Source: a virus
Virus record (IMG/VR): IMGVR_UViG_3300027741_000289
Coordinates: 1-22,535 of that record
Length of the DNA: 22,535 bases
Strand: one strand, 5' to 3'
In this document: positions 1-8,030 of the stretch, piece after piece
Layout: the number at the start of each line of letters is the position of its first letter
Position numbering within the stretch: position 1 is the first letter of the stretch
Translations under genes and position numbers: made by a program
The notes under the pieces: generated by a model
What the model saw: the letters and a program-made list of their open reading frames with translations, nothing else
Database searches by the model: none
Told to the model about the DNA's origin: nothing

Positions 1-148
1 CACCGCCGGCATACAGGTTGTCTATGGCAATGACCAATGGTTTGGAATCGTTGGTACCAAACTGCGAACCCATGTCTTGGCTGGTGGTGATGCCTTGGCC
101 GTTGACCAAGCCTGCAACTGCTATGGTCTGTGCTGAAGTTATGGCCAT
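1..148 (-). CDS. Partial protein of unknown function (N-terminal 49 residues)
   Basis: An open frame starts at an ATG at 148 and runs off the left edge. It begins MAITSAQTIAVAGLVNGQ and is rich in Ala, Gly, Thr and Ser without charged clusters, as in many phage structural proteins. A GGAAGC sequence 5 bases before the ATG is a good ribosome binding site, and it overlaps the end of the upstream PAAR gene, whose stop lies one base away from this start. Position after a PAAR spike-tip gene suggests a tail or baseplate role, but this is inference from context only. I do not recognise the family from the visible part. Confidence 0.6.
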   Translation of the reverse strand, partial: MAITSAQTIAVAGLVNGQGITTSQDMGSQFGTNDSKPLVIAIDNLYAGG

Positions 149-149
149 T

Positions 150-434
150 TTAGCTTCCTACATCCACATCATCGCTGCCGGTGATAATAATATGTCCACA
201 ACTGTTGATACTACTGACCCAGGCCACAGGTATTCCGTCTGCAAATACTGTACTGCTACTGGTCACAATGGTGGCAGCTTCGTGCGGAGGATGTGGCGGA
301 CCATATGGACTGTGTGAAGTAACAGTATCACCCAACAGTCCAACTAGAATGCCATTGACGTACACCGTGCTGGCGCCAGGTATGATGGCCCCACCTTCTG
401 TGTTGATGTCTCCGCCTCTAGATATTGCTGGCAT
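150..434 (-). CDS. PAAR-domain protein, tail spike tip (T4 gp5.4-like)
   Basis: A 94-residue protein, close in size to T4 gp5.4. It opens with MPAISRGGDINTEGGAI and has the PAAR layout: short beta repeats with conserved Gly/Pro turns, an HPPH stretch around residues 48-51, and a late CGH that would complete the metal site with the upstream histidines. In contractile tails PAAR proteins form the sharp, metal-stabilised tip on the VgrG/gp5 spike and help pierce the outer membrane. The ATG at 434 shares its A with the stop of the preceding Sm-like gene (TAATG), which implies translational coupling. It is odd that this virion gene follows nrdA, nrdB and glutaredoxin rather than other baseplate genes. 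Confidence 0.88.
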   Translation of the reverse strand: MPAISRGGDINTEGGAIIPGASTVYVNGILVGLLGDTVTSHSPYGPPHPPHEAATIVTSSSTVFADGIPVAWVSSINSCGHIIITGSDDVDVGS

Positions 435-748
435 TATGTTATGATTCCACCTTTGGGCATCTGTTGTATTCCTGTGGTGGTCGTAATGTAATGACTTTCC
501 ATTTGTGGAATCACAGGGGCATACATGATCACGTGTGTCTTACTAATACTTATGCTAATTTTAGGGTCGCTGGTAAACATGCTTTGAATCAATCCAATGC
601 CCTGTTGGCTGGGCATAACTGTACAGGGACGATCTATTTCAAAAGCATCAGCAGTTTCGCTGACCAATTTTCCTACAATTTCGTCTCCATTGACGATCTT
701 GAACGCCACAATGTCGCCGCAGGCGACTTTTGATTTGTTGATTAACAT
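434..748 (-). CDS. Sm-like (LSm fold) phage protein
   Basis: A 104-residue protein. The N-terminal part reads GDIVAFKIVNGDEIVGKL and then ETADAFEIDRPCTV, a strongly bent five-strand Sm-like pattern: strand, GxE-type turn, G-x-L strand, then the x-F-x-I strand. A small Sm-like protein family of putative cyanophage origin has been described structurally, and this sequence fits that type. I know of no firm function; RNA binding or a structural ring are both possible. The ATG at 748 follows the glutaredoxin stop by one base and has an AAAAGG ribosome binding site. The stop overlaps the PAAR start by one base. The family call rests on pattern similarity, so it is moderate. Confidence 0.62.
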   Translation of the reverse strand: MLINKSKVACGDIVAFKIVNGDEIVGKLVSETADAFEIDRPCTVMPSQQGIGLIQSMFTSDPKISISISKTHVIMYAPVIPQMESHYITTTTGIQQMPKGGIIT

Positions 749-749
749 A

Positions 750-995
750 TTAGCCTTTTAGTGTTTGAAAAAATTCATTTGATTGCCGTTGCAGGCCTTG
801 AAAACCACCTTCGACCAACAGTTCTCCATCTTGATAGATTTGTGGAACGGTACGATGCCCTTTACTGAGCACAAACTCACGTGCTGTTTGATCTTCATCA
901 ATTTTGATTTCGCTGTAGTCAATGCCTTTGAGTTTTAGTAGGTTTTTTGCTTGATCGCAAAACGGGCAGTTGTTTTTTGAATATACTGTGATCAT
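750..995 (-). CDS. grx: Glutaredoxin
   Basis: An 81-residue thioredoxin-fold protein of normal glutaredoxin length. The active site is C10-P-F-C13, followed by the cis-proline motif TVPQ near residues 49-52 and a GG pair in the C-terminal glutathione-binding region. Glutaredoxins reduce the C-terminal disulfide of NrdA after each round of ribonucleotide reduction. The start ATG directly abuts the nrdB stop (TAA then ATG), and AAAGGA about 12 bases upstream is a plausible ribosome binding site. The order nrdA-nrdB-grx makes it the dedicated reductant of the phage reductase, comparable to NrdC in T4. A glutathione-dependent role in Fe-S transfer is less likely because it has the dithiol CPFC site rather than CGFS. 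Confidence 0.93.
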   Translation of the reverse strand: MITVYSKNNCPFCDQAKNLLKLKGIDYSEIKIDEDQTAREFVLSKGHRTVPQIYQDGELLVEGGFQGLQRQSNEFFQTLKG

Positions 996-2120
996 TTATA
1001 AACTAAATCCTTTGAATGTGTTGTTGTCGACGTCTTGTTTGGTTCCGCCGATCACATAACTACTTATTTCAGTTTCCTGGGGTGCCACTTGAACTTCTGC
1101 ACCAGCAATCCACTTGGCTGTCCAAGGCAAAGGATTTGATCCGGTCTTGATACCACAACTGAGGCCCACGGCGGTCATGCGCTTACAAGTCAACCAGTCA
1201 ACATATTGACTCAATAAGGTTTCGTTAAGACCAATCATGCTGCCGTCTCGGAATAGGTAGTGTGCCCAGGCCTTTTCTTGTGCGGCTGCACTCAAAAACA
1301 TCTGTTCACACTCGGCACGAGTTTCCTCGCGGATGGTGGCATAGTCAGGGTCATCAGTTGGTAGCAATTTTAGTAAAGTCTGCGTGGAACCTAAATGTAC
1401 GTTTTCATCCCTGGCAATCAGCTTGATAATTTTGGCATTACCTTCCATCTTTTTAAGTTCAGCAAAGGCCCAACTGCAAGCGAAGCTGACATAAAATCTT
1501 ATTCCTTCCAAGGCATTGACACTGTTCAAACACAACCACAGTTTTTTCTTAAGATCATAAAGATCCACTGTGATTTCTTTTCCGTTGACAGTATGAGTAC
1601 CTACGCCCAATAGGTTATAGTATTGACCGGCTTCGATGGCTTCATCGTAGTATCGGCTGATGTCCCGGGCGCAATTAACAATTTCTTCAATACTGGTAAG
1701 TTCATCGAACACAATGTTGGGGTTGGCAAACACGTTGCGAATGATGTGCGTGTAACTGCGGCTATGAATTGTTTCATTGAAACTCCAGGTCTGGATCCAG
1801 GTTTCCAGTTCAGGTATTGTAGCAAGAGGAAGAAAAGCCAAATTGGGACTGCGACCTTGAACACTGTCCAAAAGAATTTGACGTTTAAGATTGCTGGTAA
1901 AGATATGCTGTTCATGTTTTGTTAAATCCTTAAAGTCTTTGGCGTCACGAAGCACGTCTACTTCTTCGGGTCTCCAGAAGAAGCCCAACTGTTTGTCAGT
2001 CAGTTTTTCAAATTGTCGATATTTTAAAGTGTCGAATCTCTGAATGCCTTGACCGCCACTGGGGTCCAGGAAAGCAAGGGCACGGGTATGATCTATTTTG
2101 TTGTTATTGAATACGCTCAT
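996..2120 (-). CDS. nrdB: Class Ia ribonucleotide reductase, beta (radical) subunit
   Basis: A 374-residue protein carrying the diiron-tyrosyl radical cofactor that drives ribonucleotide reduction. All cofactor residues are visible, each one residue later than in E. coli NrdB: D85, E116, H119, radical Tyr123 (in ETIHSRSYTHIIR), E205, E239 and H242 (in ARDENVH). I chose the ATG at 2120 (MSVFNNN), because AAGGA lies 8 bases upstream. The longer reading from 2144 adds eight basic residues and overlaps the end of nrdA with no ribosome binding site. The gene lies 11 bases after nrdA and abuts glutaredoxin. Phages use such an operon to expand the dNTP pool from host ribonucleotides. The intact radical tyrosine argues for a conventional class Ia enzyme. 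Confidence 0.97.
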   Translation of the reverse strand: MSVFNNNKIDHTRALAFLDPSGGQGIQRFDTLKYRQFEKLTDKQLGFFWRPEEVDVLRDAKDFKDLTKHEQHIFTSNLKRQILLDSVQGRSPNLAFLPLATIPELETWIQTWSFNETIHSRSYTHIIRNVFANPNIVFDELTSIEEIVNCARDISRYYDEAIEAGQYYNLLGVGTHTVNGKEITVDLYDLKKKLWLCLNSVNALEGIRFYVSFACSWAFAELKKMEGNAKIIKLIARDENVHLGSTQTLLKLLPTDDPDYATIREETRAECEQMFLSAAAQEKAWAHYLFRDGSMIGLNETLLSQYVDWLTCKRMTAVGLSCGIKTGSNPLPWTAKWIAGAEVQVAPQETEISSYVIGGTKQDVDNNTFKGFSL

Positions 2121-2131
2121 TTTATTTTTCC

Positions 2132-4426
2132 TTAAATTACGCAACTGTCACAGTCGGCGTCATCAGACACGACCGCAGGTTCTGCTTCTACCAGTTTGCT
2201 GACATCTATTTCGCCTTGTTGGTCATTGGTCTGGAAATAGTACAACTGTTTCAAACCCAGTCGATAGCACAGCAACAGGTGTTGCAACATCTCACTCATG
2301 GGAATCTTTTCGTCTGTGTAGAAGCGTGGATTGTAGGAAGTATTTACACTTATGCCTTGATCAATGTATTTTTGTAGCACTGCACACAGTTTCAAATAAC
2401 CTTCGGGCGATTTCTGATCCCATAACAGTTCATACTTGTTTTTTAGACGACGGTATTCAGGAACAACTTGTCTTAAAGCACCATCTTTGCTTTGTTTGAC
2501 ACTGACAAAACTGCGCGGCGGCTCAATGCCGTTGGTGGCATTACTAATCTGTGCCGAAGTCTCTGCTGGCATCAAAGCCATGAGTGTGGCATTGCGTTGA
2601 CCTGTGCGTTGTACCTGAGCACGTAGTTCGGCCCAGGGCATACGCTCAACATAAGGAACCAATTCATCTACTTCGGGCTTGCGTGTGTCAATGGGCAATA
2701 TGCCTTGGGCTGACTTGAGATCTTGCCAACGACCACAGGCTCCTTGTTCAACTGCTAGGTCTGCTGATGCCTTGATCAAGTAATATGACCAGGCTTCGGC
2801 GTATTCATCTACCAAGGCCAAGGCACGTGGATCACTGTAGCTGACGTCGTGTTTGGCCAAGAAGTAGGCAAAGTTGATGATGCCCACGCCCAAGGGTCGA
2901 AACTCTTCGGTGGCCAACCGGGCTGCCAACACTGGATAGTTCTGATAACTCAACAGGGCATCCAACCCGCGCACTGCCAGACGGCACATACGTTCAAAGT
3001 CTCGGGGTTCTCGGACATTGCCCCAGTTGGTTGCACTCAAGGTACACAAGGCAATACGTCCGTCAGGATCGTTGACATCTTTGAGTGGCACAGTTGGCAA
3101 GTCAATTTCTGCACAAAGGTTTGACATCTTGATAGGTGCAACCATCTCATCAAATGGACTGTGTGTGTTGGCATGGTCTACATTTTGTAAGTAGATACGT
3201 CCTGTGTCTTTGCGTTCCTGCATAAAGCGGCTGAATAGGTCTGCGGCTTTGAATGTTTTCTTACGCAGTTTGGTATTGCGTTCTGCACGTTCGTATAACT
3301 CTTTGAAACGCTCTTGGTTGTTGTAGAAGGCCTCGTACATTTCAGGCACATCGTGGGGACTAAAACAGGTGATATCGCCTCCTGTGATCAGTCTTTCGTA
3401 CATTAACTTGTTGAATTGGACACCGTAATCCATGTGACGTACACGATTATCCTCTGTGCCCTTGTTGTTCTTTAGTACCAAGAGATCTTCAACTTCCAGG
3501 TGCCAAACAGGATAGTACAGGGTAGCGGCGCCATTACGCACACCACCTTGGCTACAACTGCGTGTGGCAGTTTGGAAGTATTTGTAGAATGGCACTACAC
3601 CGGTATGATAGGCATCGCCATTGCGAATAGGGCTACCCAGGGCACGTATGCGGCCTGCACCAATGCCGATACCGGCCTTTTGACTCACATATTTTACTAT
3701 TGAGCTGGCAGTAGCGTTAATGGAATCAAGACTGTCATCAGACTCAATAAGAACACAACTGCTGAATTGTTTTTGCGGTGTTCGTACACCAGCCATAATA
3801 GGGGTAGGTAAAGAGATATCGTGATTGCTGATAGCGTCATAGTAATCCTTGATCCACTGTAGTCTAGTTTCTTGTGGGTAATGTTGGAACAGGGTCGCAG
3901 AGATCAACATGTATGCAATCTGCGGTGTTTCAAATATCTCATTGGTCACACGATTCTGTACCAGGTACTTGCCGCGCCACTGTTCCATGGCCACATAGGT
4001 AAAGTTTTCATCACGCTCGTGTTTGATGTAGGTGTTTAATGTGTTCCACTCATCCACAGAGTAGGCGGCGAGAAGGCCTGCATCATAAAATCCAGACTCC
4101 ACATTCTTCTTGACCAGATCTAGCAAGGGCCAAGGAGCATAATTGTTGTAGACTTGTTTGCGTAGATGATAGTTGATCAGACGACCTGCTACATATTGAT
4201 AGTTGGGTGTTTCTTCTGAGATTAGATCTGCGGCACTCTTGATCAGGGTTTCTTGAATGTCTGAGGTTCTGATGCCGTTGTAAAATTGTATGTGACTTTT
4301 TATTTCTACTTCACTGGCACTAACACCTGTGATTCCTTCGGTTGCCCAGAACACCACACGATGCAGTTTCTCCAGGTCCAGTGTTTCTTTCTCGTTATTT
4401 CTTTTTGTTACTTGTATAGTTGTCAT
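2132..4426 (-). CDS. nrdA: Class Ia ribonucleoside-diphosphate reductase, alpha (catalytic) subunit
   Basis: A 764-residue protein, full length for class Ia NrdA. Residues 1-90 form an ATP-cone allosteric domain (VTKRN...IHRVV-like start). The catalytic cysteines are C224 (FSSCVLIESDDSLDSIN), thiyl-radical C438 in SNLCAEIDLPT with N436 and E440, and C461 in ALCTLSA. The radical-transfer tyrosine pair sits in LKQLYYFQTND near the C terminus. The tail ends DCDSCVI, a shuttle cysteine pair spaced CxxC, whereas the E. coli pair has four residues between. It is strikingly similar to enterobacterial NrdA throughout. GAAGAGG before the ATG at 4426 is a strong ribosome binding site that overlaps the stop region of the upstream gene. 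It acts with NrdB and Grx to make dNDPs. Confidence 0.97.
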   Translation of the reverse strand: MTTIQVTKRNNEKETLDLEKLHRVVFWATEGITGVSASEVEIKSHIQFYNGIRTSDIQETLIKSAADLISEETPNYQYVAGRLINYHLRKQVYNNYAPWPLLDLVKKNVESGFYDAGLLAAYSVDEWNTLNTYIKHERDENFTYVAMEQWRGKYLVQNRVTNEIFETPQIAYMLISATLFQHYPQETRLQWIKDYYDAISNHDISLPTPIMAGVRTPQKQFSSCVLIESDDSLDSINATASSIVKYVSQKAGIGIGAGRIRALGSPIRNGDAYHTGVVPFYKYFQTATRSCSQGGVRNGAATLYYPVWHLEVEDLLVLKNNKGTEDNRVRHMDYGVQFNKLMYERLITGGDITCFSPHDVPEMYEAFYNNQERFKELYERAERNTKLRKKTFKAADLFSRFMQERKDTGRIYLQNVDHANTHSPFDEMVAPIKMSNLCAEIDLPTVPLKDVNDPDGRIALCTLSATNWGNVREPRDFERMCRLAVRGLDALLSYQNYPVLAARLATEEFRPLGVGIINFAYFLAKHDVSYSDPRALALVDEYAEAWSYYLIKASADLAVEQGACGRWQDLKSAQGILPIDTRKPEVDELVPYVERMPWAELRAQVQRTGQRNATLMALMPAETSAQISNATNGIEPPRSFVSVKQSKDGALRQVVPEYRRLKNKYELLWDQKSPEGYLKLCAVLQKYIDQGISVNTSYNPRFYTDEKIPMSEMLQHLLLCYRLGLKQLYYFQTNDQQGEIDVSKLVEAEPAVVSDDADCDSCVI

Positions 4427-4436
4427 TGATGCCTCT

Positions 4437-4886
4437 TCAATACTGGTCTAGATTCAAATCACTGCTGGTATAGCAATGAACTAATTTTAATTTGTTGTCT
4501 ACTGATGTGTTATTTACAACCTCTGCACTATCCAAATTAAGAACATATTTCCCTTGGTTGAGCCAAGCTAAATTATATGTTAGTCTGGCCTCGGGATCAT
4601 AATACACTCTTATTTCGAACTCAACGTTGTTTCTATGCTCAGTTAACAACAGAGTATACACTATTCCTAGACATTTTGCAACATCACAGTAATAATTTTC
4701 GTCAATCAACTGCCAAGGATCTGGCCAAGTTTCGGGTTGTTTGACATCAAGATAGTAAGGCGTGAATGGACAGCCGGCCCAGAAGTCTGCGGTGGCCTGA
4801 ATGGCTTCTGCTAGACTCTGTGTGTCCAATTGTTTTCGAAAATCACGCCAGCGAGCCAGACGCTCTCCGGGTTTAAGTTTCCACAT
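4437..4886 (-). CDS. Conserved phage protein of unknown function
   Basis: A 149-residue acidic, aromatic-rich soluble protein with no signal peptide or membrane segment. The central part (WPDPWQLIDENYYCDVAKC) reads like a conserved helical core that I associate with uncharacterised proteins of T4-like marine phages, and the C-terminal half looks beta-rich (YNLAWLNQGKYVLNLD). It lies between the tail spike (6 bases upstream) and nrdA (10 bases downstream). There is no clear ribosome binding site before the ATG at 4886, so expression may depend on coupling to the tail-spike gene. I do not assign a function; an assembly partner for the spike is one untested possibility. Confidence 0.7.
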   Translation of the reverse strand: MWKLKPGERLARWRDFRKQLDTQSLAEAIQATADFWAGCPFTPYYLDVKQPETWPDPWQLIDENYYCDVAKCLGIVYTLLLTEHRNNVEFEIRVYYDPEARLTYNLAWLNQGKYVLNLDSAEVVNNTSVDNKLKLVHCYTSSDLNLDQY

Positions 4887-4892
4887 TGATTG

Positions 4893-6605
4893 TTATGTTC
4901 TAATAAAACTGATTTTGTAGGTTAATGTAGTACTCTCACCAGCAGTGTATTCAATATCACCTGTGGTGCTGTTGGCCTGTAGTGCAAAATCCATGCCGTC
5001 ACTTTGATTGTATTCATCGTCCCAGGTATACGAACCCAAGAAATTGTTTACATGTAGTACGCCATTGCGTACCGCACCAGTTTGTTGTACCGAGTAAGTG
5101 ACAGTGAAGTTTGTGGTAATACCATAATCTAGATACTGAACCCCCACACTGGTCATTGACATGGCGGCATCCAATGCCGTTGTAACAGCACTGCGTTCTG
5201 TTGATAGACCGTTGGTGATACCGTTTCTGTCTGCACCCACTACCACACAATCATGACCGTTGGTTTCCACATTAGGAACTCCATGGTCGGTGGTAAGATA
5301 GTTATCAAATACATCACCCATGCTGTAGTGACCATTGGACAAGAATTCAATGGCCGGAACTAATGGGCCATCACCGGCTCTATAGCCATAGGCTGCACCA
5401 GCAAACGAATTTGATGAGGTGGTCACATTTTTAGCTGATTCGCCAACTATGATAGATTGTGCACCGCTGTATCTAAAATAATTGCCCACGATGCTGACGC
5501 CGTAAGTGACATAGTTTCCATCTATCTGGAATTGAGGAGCATCAACTCCAAGATTGATATGATGGTAACATTGATCAAAGTAACTGCTGGTAATTTCAAG
5601 ATTGCGGATTTCACCCACAGTTTGAATACCATAGTTCATGCGTGTGATTTCACAGTCGTGTATTCTAACATCGCGAACAGCTTTGTAGTCGGACCATCCA
5701 GTCAACAGCACAGCGCCCATGCCAACGTCTACGCCAGGATCCGTACGATTGGTATAATAGTTGTCTGTTCCTGACCCATCATCATTGTAGTCAATTAGGT
5801 CGCCTTGAAACAAACAGTTGGACAACACAATGGTTGTTCCGCCATCGGCCTGGAACACTGGTTGATCATAGGTGTCGGCTGTCTGATAGAATCCAATATC
5901 GCTCACATGATATTCGAGACTGTAAGGTCTAACACCATTTACACGAGCACCATAATATTGACCTGATTGCCCAAATTGATCAACGACCAAAATCATGGCG
6001 CCGGTGTCGGTTAGATAAGTTGATGTCAATTCATTGCCGGTGTCGTACACTGTGTTTTTGCGAGGAATATTTCTAGCAATAATTGTACTAGATGTTTTAC
6101 CTTCACCTTGAATACGTGTAAACGGAGGAAGTTTGATAGTATCTGTAATAAGGTAAGTGCCGGCCGGGAAGTAAATTGTTCTATGTGTGATACTGCTGCC
6201 ACCTGCACTGGCTGTGCCTAAGGGCCGATCAAGAGCACGTTGTATGGCCGCGGTATCATCAGCAACTCCATCACCTACCGCACCAAAGTCACGTACACTA
6301 ACAAAGTCATCTAGTTTGTCTTGTAAGGTACGAATAATGGGATTGTTGGCGTCTGGTCCAGTTAAAACTTGGAAACCGGCCAACAAGCCTTTGAATGTGT
6401 AATTGCGACCCAGTGACAGCACATCACTGTATTCTGTAAGAATCTCTGTGACACCTGTGGTAGGTGCGCCTTCTTCTACGGTACCATTGCCGATAAACAA
6501 TCGTCGTTTGTCAACACTCCAACCCAGCTCTGCACTGGCCAATTGCGGAAAGTTTTCTTGAAGTCCTCGACGATGCTGTATTCTCGAGATTTGCACTACT
6601 GCCAT
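4893..6605 (-). CDS. Tail spike / tail fibre with pectate-lyase-type beta-helix
   Basis: A 570-residue virion protein. Residues 1-60 form a short N-terminal module (QHRRGLQENFPQLASAELGW, then RRLFIGNGT) of the kind found at the start of several T4-like tail proteins, probably for virion attachment. Residues 101-180 match the pectate-lyase-3 entry: VRDFGAVGDGVADDTAAIQ, then TIYFPAGTYLIT and RIQGEG. Repeated beta-helix rungs follow to about residue 430, then a beta-rich C-terminal domain. Such proteins bind and often cleave host surface polysaccharide. The catalytic site cannot be read from sequence alone, so enzyme activity is inference. The ATG at 6605 has GGAAC upstream, and a late-like promoter lies in the 30-base gap before it. 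Confidence 0.88.
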   Translation of the reverse strand: MAVVQISRIQHRRGLQENFPQLASAELGWSVDKRRLFIGNGTVEEGAPTTGVTEILTEYSDVLSLGRNYTFKGLLAGFQVLTGPDANNPIIRTLQDKLDDFVSVRDFGAVGDGVADDTAAIQRALDRPLGTASAGGSSITHRTIYFPAGTYLITDTIKLPPFTRIQGEGKTSSTIIARNIPRKNTVYDTGNELTSTYLTDTGAMILVVDQFGQSGQYYGARVNGVRPYSLEYHVSDIGFYQTADTYDQPVFQADGGTTIVLSNCLFQGDLIDYNDDGSGTDNYYTNRTDPGVDVGMGAVLLTGWSDYKAVRDVRIHDCEITRMNYGIQTVGEIRNLEITSSYFDQCYHHINLGVDAPQFQIDGNYVTYGVSIVGNYFRYSGAQSIIVGESAKNVTTSSNSFAGAAYGYRAGDGPLVPAIEFLSNGHYSMGDVFDNYLTTDHGVPNVETNGHDCVVVGADRNGITNGLSTERSAVTTALDAAMSMTSVGVQYLDYGITTNFTVTYSVQQTGAVRNGVLHVNNFLGSYTWDDEYNQSDGMDFALQANSTTGDIEYTAGESTTLTYKISFIRT

Positions 6606-6614
6606 AATTCGTTC

Positions 6615-6639
6615 CTAAATACTTGTATTGTGTATTTAG
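6615..6639. repeat. Inverted repeat in the nuclease/tail-spike gap
   Basis: CTAAATAC at 6615-6622 and GTATTTAG at 6632-6639 are perfect 8-base inverted arms around a 9-base loop. There is no U-run, so it is not a standard terminator. Each arm contains a TAAATA core like the late promoters elsewhere in the window. Confidence 0.6.
6632..6639 (-). promoter_or_regulatory. Possible late promoter for the tail spike gene
   Basis: On the minus strand this reads CTAAATAC, which contains the TAAATA core of the T4-type late promoter. It lies 27 bases before the tail-spike ATG at 6605 and overlaps the stop codon of the nuclease gene. Spacing would give a short leader of about 20 bases that includes the GGAAC ribosome binding site. 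Confidence 0.45.
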
Positions 6640-7334
6640 TTCATCCTGTAATACTGCTCTACTCGTTTCATCCATTCTGTGTGCCAGTAGGCAAATTCAT
6701 CAGGACCCAGTTCAAACTCTAGGTATTGCGGCGTTTCTGATTGGTCTCGGGGTTTGACACACATGAGAATAACACCCGTGTTAATGTCAGTTCCGTGGGT
6801 TTCGTTGTGTGCTGCCGCATAGGCTGCCAACTGTATAAAGTAATCACCAATGTATTCGCGCTTCTTGACCTTGTTACTCTGCTTGAAGTCCATGATAGCG
6901 GGCCGACCTTTCCATACTCCCACAAGATCTGTGGTACCAGCATATAATCCACTATAATACAGGGGAACTTCTGAACCCCAGTATTCGTTGGCATGACACA
7001 AGCCTTTGAGTATGACTTCAGCAGCCATGAACCACGAGGGCTGTGCAAACGGATTTGAGGGGAAATCGCCAATGTCATCTTCTTTGACATAACGTTCCAA
7101 GTAGGTGTGCATACGTGTGCCACGATTGGCAGCTTCTGTAACAATCTGTTGTGCCCGATCTTCGCCCACTGCCCGACGCCAATTGGCCAGAGCTTGACGG
7201 CTTTCTTCGCTTTTGGTACGATCTAGGATAGTGGTAACGCTGGGAACTTTGCTACCATCTGGTAATGCATAGTGGCGTTTACCTTCAACACTTTCTCTTG
7301 CAAGAGGCGTGTAATCATATTTTTTGATAATCAT
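6636..7334 (-). CDS. RecB/Cas4-like PD-(D/E)XK nuclease
   Basis: A 232-residue single-domain nuclease. The RecB-family motifs appear in order: G72-T-x-x-H76, E122, D136 (YAGTTDLVG), D149-F-K151 (IMDFKQS) and Q168-x-x-x-Y172. These residues bind two metal ions and cut DNA, so an exonuclease or DNA-end-processing role in replication or recombination is likely. Cas4 and AddB relatives hold an Fe-S cluster with four cysteines, but here only two cysteines are present (in GLCHAN and LMCVKP), so a cluster is unlikely although iscA and iscU lie directly upstream. The ATG at 7334 shares one base with the iscA stop (TAATG), which implies coupled translation. The exact substrate is unknown. Confidence 0.87.
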   Translation of the reverse strand: MIIKKYDYTPLARESVEGKRHYALPDGSKVPSVTTILDRTKSEESRQALANWRRAVGEDRAQQIVTEAANRGTRMHTYLERYVKEDDIGDFPSNPFAQPSWFMAAEVILKGLCHANEYWGSEVPLYYSGLYAGTTDLVGVWKGRPAIMDFKQSNKVKKREYIGDYFIQLAAYAAAHNETHGTDINTGVILMCVKPRDQSETPQYLEFELGPDEFAYWHTEWMKRVEQYYRMN

Positions 7335-7657
7335 TAAACTCTAAAACTTTCTCCGCAACCACATCGGTCGCGTTCGTTGGGGTTACGAAATTCAAAGCCT
7401 TCATTTAGGCCTTGTCGCACATAATCTACTGTCATATTTTGTAGGTAAACGTTATCTTTGGCATTGACCAAGACTACAAAATCAGGCTGTGCATAATTGA
7501 TCACATACTGTTCTGGCGTGTACTCTCGTACATATTCTAACACATAAGCCAGTCCTGAGCAACCTGTAGTTTTTACACCAAGTCGTATACCGGCATGGCC
7601 CGTGGCATCCAATAGTTTTTTTATTTTTGTTCGTGCCGCATCAGTTAATGAGATCAT
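7334..7657 (-). CDS. iscA: A-type Fe-S cluster carrier (IscA/ErpA/HesB family)
   Basis: A 107-residue protein of normal A-type carrier length. It has the three cysteines that bind iron or a cluster: C33 in TTGCSGLAYV, and C99 and C101 in CGCGESF at the C terminus. A-type carriers receive clusters from a scaffold such as IscU and deliver them to client proteins. The start overlaps the end of iscU by 17 bases and the stop overlaps the nuclease ATG by one base, so the three are probably translated together. ErpA and SufA share these motifs, so the subfamily is uncertain; the iscU neighbour favours an IscA role. No cysteine desulfurase, HscA/HscB or ferredoxin gene is in the window, so sulfur must come from the host. 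Confidence 0.94.
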   Translation of the reverse strand: MISLTDAARTKIKKLLDATGHAGIRLGVKTTGCSGLAYVLEYVREYTPEQYVINYAQPDFVVLVNAKDNVYLQNMTVDYVRQGLNEGFEFRNPNERDRCGCGESFRV

Positions 7658-8030
7658 GCTTTTTGCGATAGTCGGCTACTGCGGCTTTGATGGCGTCTTC
7701 GGCGAGGATACTGCAATGTATTTTAACAGGTGGAAGAGCCAACTCCTCGGCGATGTCGCTGTTTTTAATACTTGAAGCCTGGTCCAACGACATTCCTTTG
7801 ACCAGCTCTGTGATGAGCGAGGAGGAAGCGATTGCAGATCCGCATCCATATGTTTTGAAACGAGCATCTCTAATAATACCATGTTCATCTACCTTTATCT
7901 GTAATTTCATCACGTCACCACAAGCTGGTGCGCCGACCATGCCGGTGCCCACATCAGCATCGTTGGCGTCAAATTTGCCCACGTTGCGTGGATTCTCATA
8001 ATGGTCAATTACTTTATTTGAATATGCCAT
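7641..8030 (-). CDS. iscU: Fe-S cluster assembly scaffold IscU
   Basis: A 129-residue protein almost collinear with E. coli IscU from the first residue (MAYSNKVIDHYENPRNVG). All cluster ligands are present with the same numbering: C37 and D39 in APACGD, C63 in YGCGSA, H105 and C106 in KIHCS. The LPPVK motif recognised by the chaperone HscA is intact at residues 99-103. IscU builds 2Fe-2S clusters with sulfur from IscS and hands them on. The intact partner motifs suggest this copy works with host IscS and HscA/HscB. The ATG shares one base with the stop of a 43-residue ORF upstream. Such close similarity to a bacterial housekeeping gene points to capture from a host, with function kept. Confidence 0.97.
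   Translation of the reverse strand: MAYSNKVIDHYENPRNVGKFDANDADVGTGMVGAPACGDVMKLQIKVDEHGIIRDARFKTYGCGSAIASSSLITELVKGMSLDQASSIKNSDIAEELALPPVKIHCSILAEDAIKAAVADYRKKHDLIN

Noticed and set aside
2121-2144. Upstream ATG for nrdB (MRNLRKNK extension)
   Set aside because: It overlaps nrdA and has no ribosome binding site, while AAGGA precedes the ATG at 2120 and the metal ligands then match E. coli with a one-residue shift.
6636-7334. Fe-S cluster nuclease (Cas4/AddB type) as the client of IscU/IscA
   Set aside because: Only two cysteines are present and the C-terminal triple-Cys signature is missing, although the nuclease motifs are intact.
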